Assembly: GCF_963676815.1 (NCBI RefSeq)
Contig: NZ_OY781365.1
Span: 4,622,501-4,686,500 of the forward strand
Length of the DNA: 64,000 nucleotides
Direction of reading: 5' to 3'
DNA from: an uncultured Draconibacterium sp.
GTDB taxonomy: Bacteria; Bacteroidota; Bacteroidia; Bacteroidales; Prolixibacteraceae
The position numbers were made by a program, and so were the translations under genes. Within the stretch, counting starts at the first letter, position 1. Each line of letters begins with the position of its first letter. Shown piece by piece: positions 53,563-62,133 of this stretch. Below the pieces are notes generated by a model. That model was not told where the DNA came from and ran no database searches. It saw only the letters and a program-made list of their open reading frames with translations.

Positions 53563-54624
53563 TTATTTCGGACCTTTTGCTTTTCGCCAGCGTTCGCGCG
53601 CCAGTTTTTGCAGGTCGGCAACTTTATCCGATTCATCAACAATTTCAAGTCCGAACAGCGTTTCAATCACATCTTCCATTGTAACAAGGCCCACAATGGT
53701 TCCAAATTTATCAGCAACCATTGTCATGTGTTGTTTTTCCAGAATCAGTTTGTCCAGTAATCCTGCAACTGACAGGTTATCTTCCACAAAGAATATTTTT
53801 CTGCGAATTTCAACCGCCTGCCGGCCATGTCTGTCGGCAGCAATATTTTCCAAAATGGCGTCTTTTAGAATGAAACCGGTAATATTATCAGTATTTTCGC
53901 TGAAAACGGGAATACGCGAAAACTGGAATGGGTTGTAAGAATTAAAGATTTCACCCAACGTTTGATTTTCATCCAAGGTAAAAACTACGCTTCGAGGGGT
54001 CATTATATCTTTCACCTGCATGTTTTCAAGCCGTAACAGGTTTACTATAATCGACTTTTCTTCTTTGTCAATAGCGCCACTTCTTAAACCTGCATCGGCC
54101 ATAGCAGCAACATCAGCACGGTTTAATACACTTTTTTCACCATCTTTTTTAATTAGGTGCGTTACCCATTTACTCAGCCAAACAAAAGGTGCAAGAACGA
54201 TCATTAGTCCTTTTAACGAACGGATTGTAAATGGGGTAAGCTTTTTCCAGTAGGTTGCGCCAATGGTTTTAGGAATTATTTCGGATAGAATAAGAATGGC
54301 CAATGTCATTAAACCGGCAATCAGCGATTCGTAGGTAATTTCAAAAAGAAAAAGATTGATGTTTGCAGTTCCGAACAATTTACCAGCTTGTACACCTACA
54401 CCAATGGCTCCAACAGTGTGAGCAATGGTGTTCAGTGTTAAAATGGCTGATAACGGACGGTCGATGTCGTCTTTTAAATAACTTAAGCGTTTACCCAAGC
54501 GCGGTTTTTCCATTTGCATGCGGCTAACATATGAAGGTGTTATGCTTAGCAAAACGGCTTCCCATACTGAACATAGAAATGAGAAAAGTATTGAAACGAG
54601 AAAGAAAAAGATTAGTATCGCCAT
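53563..54624 (-). CDS. CNNM/DUF21-type membrane protein with CBS pair, no CorC domain
   Basis: 353 residues. A DUF21/CNNM membrane domain covers about 1-165 (SILFSFLCSVWEAVLLSITP, ILTLNTIAHTVGAIGVGVQA, ILILSEIIPKTIGATYWKKL), followed by a CBS pair (DIMTPRSVVFTLDENQTLGE, AVEIRRKIFFVEDNLSVAGL, GTIVGLVTMEDVIETLFGLE). Relatives such as CorC/YfjD transport or sense Mg2+ or Co2+. This protein ends about 20 residues after the CBS pair and lacks the C-terminal CorC_HlyC domain. Probably a divalent-metal exporter or sensor. Confidence 0.85.
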   Translation of the reverse strand: MAILIFFFLVSILFSFLCSVWEAVLLSITPSYVSRMQMEKPRLGKRLSYLKDDIDRPLSAILTLNTIAHTVGAIGVGVQAGKLFGTANINLFLFEITYESLIAGLMTLAILILSEIIPKTIGATYWKKLTPFTIRSLKGLMIVLAPFVWLSKWVTHLIKKDGEKSVLNRADVAAMADAGLRSGAIDKEEKSIIVNLLRLENMQVKDIMTPRSVVFTLDENQTLGEIFNSYNPFQFSRIPVFSENTDNITGFILKDAILENIAADRHGRQAVEIRRKIFFVEDNLSVAGLLDKLILEKQHMTMVADKFGTIVGLVTMEDVIETLFGLEIVDESDKVADLQKLARERWRKAKGPK

Positions 54625-54908
54625 AAAATGTGTAACAATGTTTTATACGAAAATAGGAAAATAATCGTGAATTAAAGGGCCCCTAGTTTTGGACTTTATT
54701 CATTTCGTTGAATTCGGGTATGCGCATGCCCCGAAGGTTTTTTCTGAGAAAGCGAACAAGAGAATAAAAAAATCATTGACGGTATCACTTGCTTGATTTT
54801 AGACAGGGTTTCCTTGTCAGCTAAGCAGCATGGAGTTTCAATAATATGAGTTTTGACACATGGGGAATCTGCTTATTTTATTATTCTTGCAAAACAACTA
54901 AATCAAAT

Positions 54909-56090
54909 ATGATGAATCAACGAATCCTGTCTATTGATATAATGCGTGGTTTAACCCTTTTTCTCATGCTTTTTGTTAACGATTTGTATATGCCCGGGGT
55001 TCCGGCATGGCTGGGGCATACATCAGCCGATTTCGACGGAATGGGACTTGCCGACTGGGTTTTTCCCGGTTTTCTATTTATGGTGGGTATGGCGGTGCCG
55101 TTTGCTGCACAGAGCCGAATAAAAAGGGGGCAATCAAGCCTTACCATATTTTATCATATTTTGGTTCGATCGCTCAGCCTAATAATTATTGGTGTGTTTA
55201 TGGTTAACGTCTCCCGCTTAAATCCGCAATTAACCGGCTTGTCTAAAAATCTTTGGGCAATCCTGGTATACATCTCCATTTTTCTAATATGGAACAATTA
55301 TAGAAATTTGAGGCTTTGGTTGATTTATTTGTTAAAAGGTGCCGGAATTGCAGGTTTGATTATTCTTGCAGCTATTTTCAAGTCGGGTACAGCTGAATCC
55401 GTTAGTTGGTTGCATACCAGTTGGTGGGGGATACTCGGATTAATTGGCTGGGGGTATTTAGCAGCATCGTTGATTTATCTGTTTGTAAAAGATAAGTTAT
55501 TACAAATTACCGGTTTTTGGGCTTTGTTTTTTATGTTGAATATTTTATCGCAATTGAACCTGTTGGAATTCTTAAACCCCGTAAAACCTGTTTTGGGAGT
55601 ACTGCTTAACGGAAACACTCCATCCATTGTTCTGGCCGGATTGTTCTTTAGTGTTTTAATCCGTCAGATTGGTTTTGCCGATTCTCAAAAGCTAATCAAA
55701 ACAAGTTTATTAATTGGTGTTATTTTACTTGTTATTGGTTTTGTTTTGCGGCAGTGGTTTATTATCTCAAAAATTCAGGGAACACCAAGTTGGGCAATGA
55801 TCTGTAATGGAATTAGTGTGCTGGTATTTGTAGTACTTTATATTGTTATCGATTTATTCAAGCTCACAAAATGGACAGTTATATTTAAGCCTGCAGGGCA
55901 AAACTCATTAACAACATATCTCGCCCCCGATATTTTCTACTACTCGATGTGGCTAAGCGGAATACCAATACTTATTTACAAACAGTCAGAACTGGCAGGA
56001 GTTGTTATTCTTGGATCGGTATTGTGGGCATTGGCAATGATTGGGTTTGCTGCGCTTCTTGCAAGAATTGGAATTCGGTTGCGTTTATAA
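54909..56090 (+). CDS. DUF5009-type integral membrane protein (HGSNAT-like)
   Basis: 393 residues from the ATG at 54909 (another ATG follows directly); the in-frame start at 54846 adds an unconserved tail. QRILSIDIMRGLTLFLMLFV and GLADWVFPGFLFMVGMAVPF are signatures of DUF5009, the bacterial relatives of heparan-alpha-glucosaminide N-acetyltransferase. About ten membrane helices follow. Many members are predicted to move an acyl group across the membrane to sugars; not proven for this one. The catalytic histidine of the human enzyme is not obvious here. Confidence 0.82.
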   Translation: MMNQRILSIDIMRGLTLFLMLFVNDLYMPGVPAWLGHTSADFDGMGLADWVFPGFLFMVGMAVPFAAQSRIKRGQSSLTIFYHILVRSLSLIIIGVFMVNVSRLNPQLTGLSKNLWAILVYISIFLIWNNYRNLRLWLIYLLKGAGIAGLIILAAIFKSGTAESVSWLHTSWWGILGLIGWGYLAASLIYLFVKDKLLQITGFWALFFMLNILSQLNLLEFLNPVKPVLGVLLNGNTPSIVLAGLFFSVLIRQIGFADSQKLIKTSLLIGVILLVIGFVLRQWFIISKIQGTPSWAMICNGISVLVFVVLYIVIDLFKLTKWTVIFKPAGQNSLTTYLAPDIFYYSMWLSGIPILIYKQSELAGVVILGSVLWALAMIGFAALLARIGIRLRL

Positions 56091-56123
56091 GATTATTTTA
56101 ATTTTCAATAGCTCAAAAATAAA

Positions 56124-56157
56124 AAATCCGTTTTCTTTTTGATCAGAAAACGGATTT
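56124..56157 (-). terminator. Terminator for AraC gene on minus strand
   Basis: Perfect 13-bp stem (56124-56136 with 56145-56157), 8-nt loop. The run AAAAAAT on the left gives a T-tract for minus-strand transcripts; the right side has no T-run, so it mainly serves the AraC gene. Confidence 0.85.
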
Positions 56158-56314
56158 CGAGGGAAACTTTTTAGGAAGGAGCATACACCGTTTGAACAGA
56201 GTATTTTCGCTTTCATGATTTAAAAGTAGGGACAATGATTGACTTAGTCGTTCGGGATTATAAAACAGGACATGAATTTGTGATTTTACAGTTCGGACTT
56301 ATAAAGACGAAATG

Positions 56315-57490
56315 TTAACTATTTGATATATTGCTTTTTGACTTGTATTGGGCAGGAGTGGTTCCCGTTGTCTTTTTGAAGGCTTCGTAAAAGGTTGTTT
56401 TCGAATTAAATCCTGCTTCGAAACCAATTGCCGAAAAAGTAAGCGACGAATTTTTGGGATCCTGAATAAGCTCAATTGCTTTTTTTACCCGATAAGTATT
56501 TATGAATTCGTAGAAATTCTGGTTGAAAGATTCATTGATAACCTGCGAAATCTGGTGGCTGCTAATTCCGGTTAAATCCGCCAGATCTTTAATCCGAATT
56601 TGCGATTGCAGATAAGGTTCATGTTCATCCATATATTCCTCGATCTTCTCTTTTAGTTTTGCCGACTGTTTTCTTGTTAGCGTCGAGGTGGCATATTTTA
56701 ATGGCTCGGTAATATTTTGTCCGTCTTCCAAATGAATCTTCTGCCACTCTTGTTTTATGGTTGCCGAATGTTTGTAGGTAGTTAATGCATCGTAACCAAT
56801 AAGTACTAGCACAATTAATTGAAAAATATCGTAAATATTATAAAGTTCGGTATTAAATGGTAACTCGTAATAGGTGAGGAAAACTGAAAAAAGTTCCAGG
56901 CTATAAATGGCAATGCAGAGCCTGATAAGAATTTGCGTTAAATGAAGATCTCTTTTGTTGATGTTGGAGTATAAAGCCTTAATCTTTTCGTTGTAGTTTT
57001 TAAAACGTTGCAGCGCGGCAGAAAAGAAAGTGATGTTAATACTTACCAGGAATATCCATTCCCAAACAAAATTCTCAACATCCGATTCCAGTTCTCCAAA
57101 TTCCTGAAATTCGATGATCTTATCGGCAGCCGACATGGCATATGTAGGCAGATAAACAAGTAGGCTTGTTATGAACGGAGCAATGAGGAGAATATCTGTT
57201 TTTACCAATTTAAAGCGTTGAAATTCCTGACTTCGGGCGTACAAATAAATCATTGGTCCAACCAGAATATTTAATGGCTCGTTTACATACAAAAAGTGCG
57301 GTGTATTAACGATGTAGCCGGTTTGTAATAAAAACTCAGCGTAGCAGTCGATCATAACCAAAAGCACATAAATTGCCAGGGGTAGATACCAATTAAGTTT
57401 TGTACTAACTTTTAGCAAGAAAAGAAGCAGTATAAAGCCAAAACCAATTTCGGCAAGCAATATGAGATTCCATATTGTAATTTCGGGCAT
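56315..57490 (-). CDS. Membrane-anchored AraC-family regulator
   Basis: 391 residues. The N-terminal 240 residues form about seven hydrophobic helices (IWNLILLAEIGFGFILLLFL, WYLPLAIYVLLVMIDCYAEF, TDILLIAPFITSLLVYLPTY and others); after a linker comes an AraC DNA-binding domain (about 290-385, IRIKDLADLTGISSHQISQV and AIGFEAGFNSKTTFYEAFKK with the second helix-turn-helix, ending TTGTTPAQYKS). Bacteroidota have many such proteins, which sense a membrane or periplasmic signal by an unknown mechanism. Regulon unknown; the nearest target is the cspA-like gene or its own. Confidence 0.9.
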   Translation of the reverse strand: MPEITIWNLILLAEIGFGFILLLFLLKVSTKLNWYLPLAIYVLLVMIDCYAEFLLQTGYIVNTPHFLYVNEPLNILVGPMIYLYARSQEFQRFKLVKTDILLIAPFITSLLVYLPTYAMSAADKIIEFQEFGELESDVENFVWEWIFLVSINITFFSAALQRFKNYNEKIKALYSNINKRDLHLTQILIRLCIAIYSLELFSVFLTYYELPFNTELYNIYDIFQLIVLVLIGYDALTTYKHSATIKQEWQKIHLEDGQNITEPLKYATSTLTRKQSAKLKEKIEEYMDEHEPYLQSQIRIKDLADLTGISSHQISQVINESFNQNFYEFINTYRVKKAIELIQDPKNSSLTFSAIGFEAGFNSKTTFYEAFKKTTGTTPAQYKSKSNISNS

Positions 57491-57655
57491 AGTAGGTTGT
57501 TTTAACTAAAACGTCTTAAAACTAATAAAATTAGACAATTACATGCGTTAACCAAATGTAAATTTTTATTCGCTTAAATAGTTATCGAACTGTAAATTGA
57601 CAATACAATATTTCAAAAGTTTAAACGCCAGGGATATTTCATCAGAAATCAGGGC

Positions 57656-57687
57656 AAAAAAAAAGTCCGGCTAAAACCGAACTTTTC
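57656..57687 (-). terminator. Terminator for cold-shock gene on minus strand
   Basis: AAAAGTCCGG (57662-57671) pairs with CCGAACTTTT (57678-57687), one mismatch, loop CTAAAA; the A-run from 57656 gives the T-tract of the minus-strand transcript. Confidence 0.85.
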
Positions 57688-57705
57688 ATCAAAGCAATAT
57701 AATAA

Positions 57706-57897
57706 CTATACAAGTTTTACATTTACTGCGTTAAGACCTTTGCGGCCTTCTTCAAGATCAAAAGTTACTTCGTCGTTTTCTTGAATTTCATCTTTACATC
57801 CACTTACGTGAACGAAATACTCTTTTGTTGATTCTGCATCTTTAATGAAACCAAAACCTTTGGTGTCGTTAAAGAATTTTACTGTTCCTTTATTCAT
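57706..57897 (-). CDS. Cold-shock domain RNA chaperone
   Basis: 63 residues, a single CspA-type OB fold that binds single-stranded RNA. RNP1 is KGFGFI (13-18); RNP2 is YFVHVS (27-32), where most family members have VFVHFS. N-terminus MNKGTVKFFNDTKGFGFIKD is standard. CspA mRNAs are commonly regulated through a long structured leader; the 167-bp gap upstream is AT-rich, but I could not identify a thermosensor fold by eye. Confidence 0.95.
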   Translation of the reverse strand: MNKGTVKFFNDTKGFGFIKDAESTKEYFVHVSGCKDEIQENDEVTFDLEEGRKGLNAVNVKLV

Positions 57898-58064
57898 TTT
57901 ATTCTTAAAAAAATTATGGGCGCAAGCTACAATAATTTTTTTAAATAAATAACATAAATTTTTGGTGTTAACTTTTTAATAGTATTCTGTACCACAACTA
58001 CACAAAAATCTGGTCGTAATCGGGCTTTTTTTACCTAATTTCCTCAAACAGAAAGCTCAAAAGC

Positions 58065-58829
58065 TTAAAAATGTTGTTCAAGTGCCGATCTCCACCACGA
58101 GAAATAGGTGCTTTCAAGTGCATGTTGATCAGGAAAAGGGTAAAACTTGTAGTGCTCTTTTTCGCCGATAAAAAATCCATATTCAATGGTTCGGTAGGGC
58201 AGCTCGCTTTGCCGAACCCGCAAAACTGTTTTGGTTAGCCTTTCGTCTGACTGGTGGAGTTTGATCAAACATTCTCTCAGGTGTGCCGGGTTTCGATAGG
58301 GCAAATTTTTTATAGGAAGAAGCGGATCGTTGGCCAGGTCGTTTAGCTGAAGTTCAACAAAGAATAATTTTGGTACCGAAACCGGTTTTGTAGTATCAGT
58401 TAAAAATTTGATGAACTCTGGCGGAGTTAGTTTACTGGCCACCATAGTTGAGAATGGATTGTATTGCTGGTACAGGTGGATATCTTTTTTCTCTGCTGGT
58501 TTGTATTTGCTGTCTGAGATTTCGAGCACTTTGCCATCGTCGGTTACCAGGTACAGTTTCAACAGAGCTTCAAGCGGTATGGTTTCAAAAGCGCGGTAAA
58601 TCGAAAGATAGACCGAACGTTTTGGTTCTCCGTTTTCGTACGGAATCAGTTTTTCATTCACATAATCTTCCGGCAACTCGGTTTTGTTCGGATCGATCTC
58701 GAAAAATACCGATTGCGAGCGCAGGTTTTTCTTCGTGCCTACAGCCATATAATTACCAAATTCGAAAGGATTTAAATGTGAAACGATTAACGATTCGGGA
58801 GTGGCTACAAGGTAGTAATGTTTTTCCAT
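58065..58829 (-). CDS. Unrecognised 254-residue protein
   Basis: 254 residues, soluble, no signal peptide or membrane helix. Features: YYLVATPESLIVSHLNPFEF at the N-terminus, EFIKFLTDTTKPVSVPKLFF in the middle, and a tyrosine/tryptophan-rich C-terminus (EHYKFYPFPDQHALESTYFS, WWRSALEQHF). The start methionine is preceded by an AT-rich region with no RBS. I do not recognise the family. Both flanking gaps (167 and 269 bp) suggest that it has its own promoter. Confidence 0.75.
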   Translation of the reverse strand: MEKHYYLVATPESLIVSHLNPFEFGNYMAVGTKKNLRSQSVFFEIDPNKTELPEDYVNEKLIPYENGEPKRSVYLSIYRAFETIPLEALLKLYLVTDDGKVLEISDSKYKPAEKKDIHLYQQYNPFSTMVASKLTPPEFIKFLTDTTKPVSVPKLFFVELQLNDLANDPLLPIKNLPYRNPAHLRECLIKLHQSDERLTKTVLRVRQSELPYRTIEYGFFIGEKEHYKFYPFPDQHALESTYFSWWRSALEQHF

Positions 58830-59098
58830 GACGATATCTTTTTAAGTTTAACGACAGGAAATCATGCGATAGAAAGAACAATGGTTTTCTGAACGTATAT
58901 TTCGTTTTTGTGTACGTAATTTTAGAGGCAGGGTTTTCTGAACTTTAAAAAGATCCGGCAAAATTGATGCCTATAGAACCTCGTAAAATGTACTCCAAAC
59001 AACTTTGCATTCAGATGTTTAATAATATTCGTGTATCATGTCTGATTAAAAAAATGAAAGATTATCTTTAATAACTAATAAAACTCAAAATCGGTGTT

Positions 59099-59830
59099 AT
59101 GAAACGATGTATTTACTGTTTATCTGTTGCGCTGTTACTTCTTTCTGCTTGCAGTTCAGAACCCAAAAAGGAGGCACCGGAAAATACCAGTGAAGAGAGT
59201 AGTGGCCTGGAGATCAGAAAACAACCTTTTCGTAACTCAGAACAGATTGAATACGAAATATCGGTTGTAAAAGGAACCAGTATAAAACACGGCATGCAGA
59301 AACGCTATTACCTGCACGGAAGTTTATACTCGGCCATACCCTATATAGCCGGCGAAAAACAAGGCACAGCTTATACTTATTACCAGGCAGCTTTAGACAG
59401 CGAACCACGGGTTTGGAAAGAACAGCCTTACGAAGATGATGAGTTAAACGGTATTTGCAAACGTTATCACCGAGATGGTACCTTGCAAGCCGAATATGAA
59501 TACAAAAAGGGGTTGCGGGCGGTTGGACTTAAAGAATATACCGAAGCGGGAAAAGAAATTGAACAACCACAATTAAAGGTAGCAAAACAGCGTGTTGCAA
59601 GTGGTTATTTTATTGAAGCCAGTTTAAGCGATGACTATGATAACGTGGATTATTTTATTGGCGAACTGGTGGAGGGAAAGTACCTGCCTAAAAATATAAA
59701 AGGCTTGCAAACCCGTAAAGGAGTTGGCGAGATTGTTGTTTCGCAAACCAGCGGCACAGTAACCATTACTGCCGAATATTCTACCCGCTACCGAAACAGG
59801 GGAGTGGTTAGCAAATCAATTGAATTGTAA
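59099..59830 (+). CDS. Lipoprotein with MORN-like repeats
   Basis: 243 residues. Lipobox with C18 (LLLSACSSEPK). The middle has MORN-like units that usually build a beta-strip: KHGMQKRYYLHGSLYSAIPY, GEKQGTAYTYYQ, NGICKRYHRDGTLQAEYEYK, GLRAVGLKEYTEAGKEIEQP. The C-terminus is beta-rich with GVGEIVVSQTSGTVTITAEY. MORN repeats of this type also occur in toxin-antitoxin and secretion-related proteins. Function unknown; anchored in the periplasm or on the surface. The 21-bp palindromic array starts 51 bp after its stop. Confidence 0.78.
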   Translation: MKRCIYCLSVALLLLSACSSEPKKEAPENTSEESSGLEIRKQPFRNSEQIEYEISVVKGTSIKHGMQKRYYLHGSLYSAIPYIAGEKQGTAYTYYQAALDSEPRVWKEQPYEDDELNGICKRYHRDGTLQAEYEYKKGLRAVGLKEYTEAGKEIEQPQLKVAKQRVASGYFIEASLSDDYDNVDYFIGELVEGKYLPKNIKGLQTRKGVGEIVVSQTSGTVTITAEYSTRYRNRGVVSKSIEL

Positions 59831-59880
59831 CGCTTAGTTACGCGGGAAACCGTTTCTTTCATTACTACTGATCGATGGAT

Positions 59881-60111
59881 CTGTTCGTCCATAACGCTTC
59901 CGGATCAATCCACAATCATTATTTCCTTGTCCATAAAGGCTCCGGACTTGTCCACAGCTCTTGCGGACTTGTCCGGAGACATGCTGGAACGTTCCATGAT
60001 AATGCCGGACTAGTCCATAATGCTTCTGGACTTGTCCACGATGATGCCGGACAAGTCCACAATGTTGCCGGAGTGTTCCATACTTGTGCCGGAATACTCC
60101 ACTTGTTTGTC
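59881..60111. repeat. 21-bp tandem array of 10-bp palindromes (11 units)
   Basis: Units start every 21 bp from 59881 to 60091. In the nine units that begin GGA, bases 1-10 form an inverted repeat: GGACTTGTCC (59944, 59965, 60028), GGACTAGTCC (60007), GGACAAGTCC (60049), GGAACGTTCC (59986), GGATCAATCC (59902), and weaker GGAGTGTTCC (60070), GGAATACTCC (60091). Units at 59881 and 59923 are decayed. The second half of the unit is mostly CATAATGCTTCC-like. The plus frame would read heptapeptides of the LVHNASG type. No insertion between units, so this is not a CRISPR array. Confidence 0.9.
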
Positions 60112-60136
60112 ACCAGGGATCGGATAAACCCATAAA

Positions 60137-60167
60137 AAAACCACTTCCCGAAAAGAGAAGTGGTTTT
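60137..60167 (-). terminator. Terminator of the nqr operon (minus strand)
   Basis: AAAACCACTTC (60137-60147) pairs with GAAGTGGTTTT (60157-60167), perfect 11 bp, loop CCGAAAAGA. The A-run before 60141 gives the T-tract of the minus-strand transcript ending after nqrF. Confidence 0.9.
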
Positions 60168-60198
60168 GAAATATCTAAGTTTAATAACTTCGATTTTG

Positions 60199-61470
60199 TT
60201 ACGATCCAAAGTCGTCGAACAGTACGTTTTCGTCCGGAACACCTAAATCGTAAAGCATTTTCTGAACGGCGTCGTTCATCATTGGTGGTCCACACATGTA
60301 GAAATCGATTTCTTCCGGTTCTTCATGTTGGCTCAGGTAGTTATCGTGAATTACCTGGTGAACGAATCCTGTTTTATATTCAACTCCCAGTTTATCGGCT
60401 TCCGGATCTTCGCGGTCAAGCGCTAAATGGAATTCGAAATTCGGGAAGTTTTTCTCAATCTCTCTGAATTGATCGTAGTAGAATACTTCTTTCCACGAAC
60501 GTGCTCCGTACCAGAAAGTAACTTTCTTATCTTTTTCTTTAATGGTGTGGAACAAGTGGAATAAGTGCGAGCGCATTGGCGCCATTCCTGCACCACCACC
60601 CACGAACATCATTTCGCTGTCGTTGTCTTTCAGGAAGAATTCTCCGTAAGGACCCGATACAGTTACTTTGTCGCCCGGTTTCAGGTTAAAGATGTATGAT
60701 GAACAGATACCAGGATTTACTTTCTTAAATCCGTTATTTGCACGGTCCCAAGGTGGTGTTGCAATACGAATGTTCAACATTACAATGTTACCCTCGGCAG
60801 GGTGGTTAGCCATTGAGTAAGCACGGAATGTAGGCTCCGGGTTTTTCATAACCAGGTCGAACATGCCGAATTTTTCCCACTCTTCGCGGTATTCCTCTTC
60901 AATATCCATGTCCTTAAAGTTCACGTCGATTTTAGGAACATCGATCTGAATATATCCACCTGATTTGAAATCAAGGTTTTCGCCTTCAGGTAGTTTTACC
61001 ACAAATTCTTTGATGAAAGTAGCCACGTTGTGGTTCGATACCACTTCGCATTCCCACTTTTTAACACCAAGTACTTCTTGTGGAATTTTAATTCCCATGT
61101 CTTCTTTTACTTTCACCTGGCAAGCCAAACGCCAATTGTCGTTTTGTTCTTTTCGGGTAAAGTAACCGGTTTCGGTAGGCAGAATTGAACCGCCACCTTC
61201 TACAACCTGGCAACGACACATTGCGCAGGTACCACCTCCACCACAAGCTGATGGAAGAAGAATTTTGTTATTACCAAGAGTTGTTAACAGTGTACTTCCC
61301 GGTTCAGTTTCAATTTCCAGGTCGCCCTCGTTAATGCTAAGCTTAACACTTCCTGACGGAGTAAGTTTCTTTTTGGCGAACAAAAGTAAGGCCACCAACA
61401 GAATAATTACACTCAGGAAGAAAACAACACTGGTAAGAATTACAGTTGATTGTGCTGACAATAATATCAT
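60199..61470 (-). CDS. nqrF: Na+-translocating NADH:quinone reductase subunit F
   Basis: 423 residues, the NADH entry subunit. An N-terminal membrane helix (about 8-31) anchors a 2Fe-2S domain with cysteines C76, C82 and C85 (CGGGGTCAMC) and C117 (WRLACQVK), then an FAD domain with RAYSMANHPAEGNI, and an NADH-binding ferredoxin-reductase domain (MFVGGGAGMAPMRSHLFHLF, FWYGARSWKEVFYYDQF, FYMCGPPMMNDAVQ). Normal length. Last gene of the nqr operon. Confidence 0.97.
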   Translation of the reverse strand: MILLSAQSTVILTSVVFFLSVIILLVALLLFAKKKLTPSGSVKLSINEGDLEIETEPGSTLLTTLGNNKILLPSACGGGGTCAMCRCQVVEGGGSILPTETGYFTRKEQNDNWRLACQVKVKEDMGIKIPQEVLGVKKWECEVVSNHNVATFIKEFVVKLPEGENLDFKSGGYIQIDVPKIDVNFKDMDIEEEYREEWEKFGMFDLVMKNPEPTFRAYSMANHPAEGNIVMLNIRIATPPWDRANNGFKKVNPGICSSYIFNLKPGDKVTVSGPYGEFFLKDNDSEMMFVGGGAGMAPMRSHLFHLFHTIKEKDKKVTFWYGARSWKEVFYYDQFREIEKNFPNFEFHLALDREDPEADKLGVEYKTGFVHQVIHDNYLSQHEEPEEIDFYMCGPPMMNDAVQKMLYDLGVPDENVLFDDFGS

Positions 61471-61491
61471 CTTGCTAATTGTTTTTTAATT

Positions 61492-62109
61492 CTACAATTT
61501 AATTCCGCCGAATCCCATAAATGCCAATCCCATCAAACCGGTTACAATAAATGTAATTCCAAGTCCACGAAGCGGGCCAGGTATTTGTGAGTATTCGATC
61601 TTTTCCCTGATAGCAGCAATACCAACGATTGCCAGCAACCAGCCAACGCCTGAACCCAAACCGTAAACGGTAGCTTCGCCAACGTTAATAAATGCTTTTT
61701 GCTGCAGGAATAACGATCCTCCAAGGATAGCACAGTTTACTGCAATAAGCGGAAGGAAAATACCTAGCTGGTTGTACAGGTCGGGAGTAAATTTTTCCAC
61801 AATCATTTCCACCAACTGAACCATTGATGCAATGATGGCAATAAACATGATAAAGCGTAAGAAACTAAGGTCTACGTTGGCAAATCCTTCGCCTAACCAA
61901 ACCAAAGCACCTTCATTTAATACAAATTTTTCTAACAGGTAGTTAACCGGTACCGTAATTCCTAACACAAAAACTACAGCAATTCCTAAACCGGTTGCAG
62001 TACTTACTTTTTTCGAAACAGCCAGATAAGAGCACATTCCGAAGAAGTACGCAAATACCATGTTTTCAATAAAAATTGACTTAACAAATATATTAATCAG
62101 ATTTTCCAT
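61492..62109 (-). CDS. nqrE: Na+-translocating NADH:quinone reductase subunit E
   Basis: 205-residue membrane subunit with about six helices, related to RnfA. Visible text includes ENMVFAYFFGMCSYLAVSKK with a half-membrane cysteine, and VNCAILGGSLFLQQKAFI with the second cysteine; in the NqrD/E pair these cysteines hold a shared iron centre. It overlaps nothing; gaps of 21 and 24 bp to its neighbours fit an operon. Confidence 0.97.
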   Translation of the reverse strand: MENLINIFVKSIFIENMVFAYFFGMCSYLAVSKKVSTATGLGIAVVFVLGITVPVNYLLEKFVLNEGALVWLGEGFANVDLSFLRFIMFIAIIASMVQLVEMIVEKFTPDLYNQLGIFLPLIAVNCAILGGSLFLQQKAFINVGEATVYGLGSGVGWLLAIVGIAAIREKIEYSQIPGPLRGLGITFIVTGLMGLAFMGFGGIKL

Positions 62110-62133
62110 TTGAATTTTGTTTTTGCGTTACAA

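Larger units (their letters stand above)
59831..60198. other. Gap between lipoprotein gene and nqrF, holding repeat array and terminator
   Basis: 368 bp. The 21-bp tandem array takes up 59881-60111. A plus-strand frame (59875 to 60135, 86 residues) and a minus-strand frame (60242 to 59919) both read through it, because 21 is a multiple of 3. The nqr terminator follows at 60137. No other gene seen. Confidence 0.7.

Noticed and set aside
58883..58943. 12-bp direct repeat GGTTTTCTGAAC, two copies 49 bp apart
   Set aside because: Short and AT-rich; could arise by chance and has no third copy nearby.
59881..60111. CRISPR array
   Set aside because: Units are contiguous with no unique spacers, the period is 21 bp, and no cas gene is near.
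60110..60467. Frames overlapping nqrF on the plus strand
   Set aside because: They are antisense shadows of a well-conserved gene and include its terminator.
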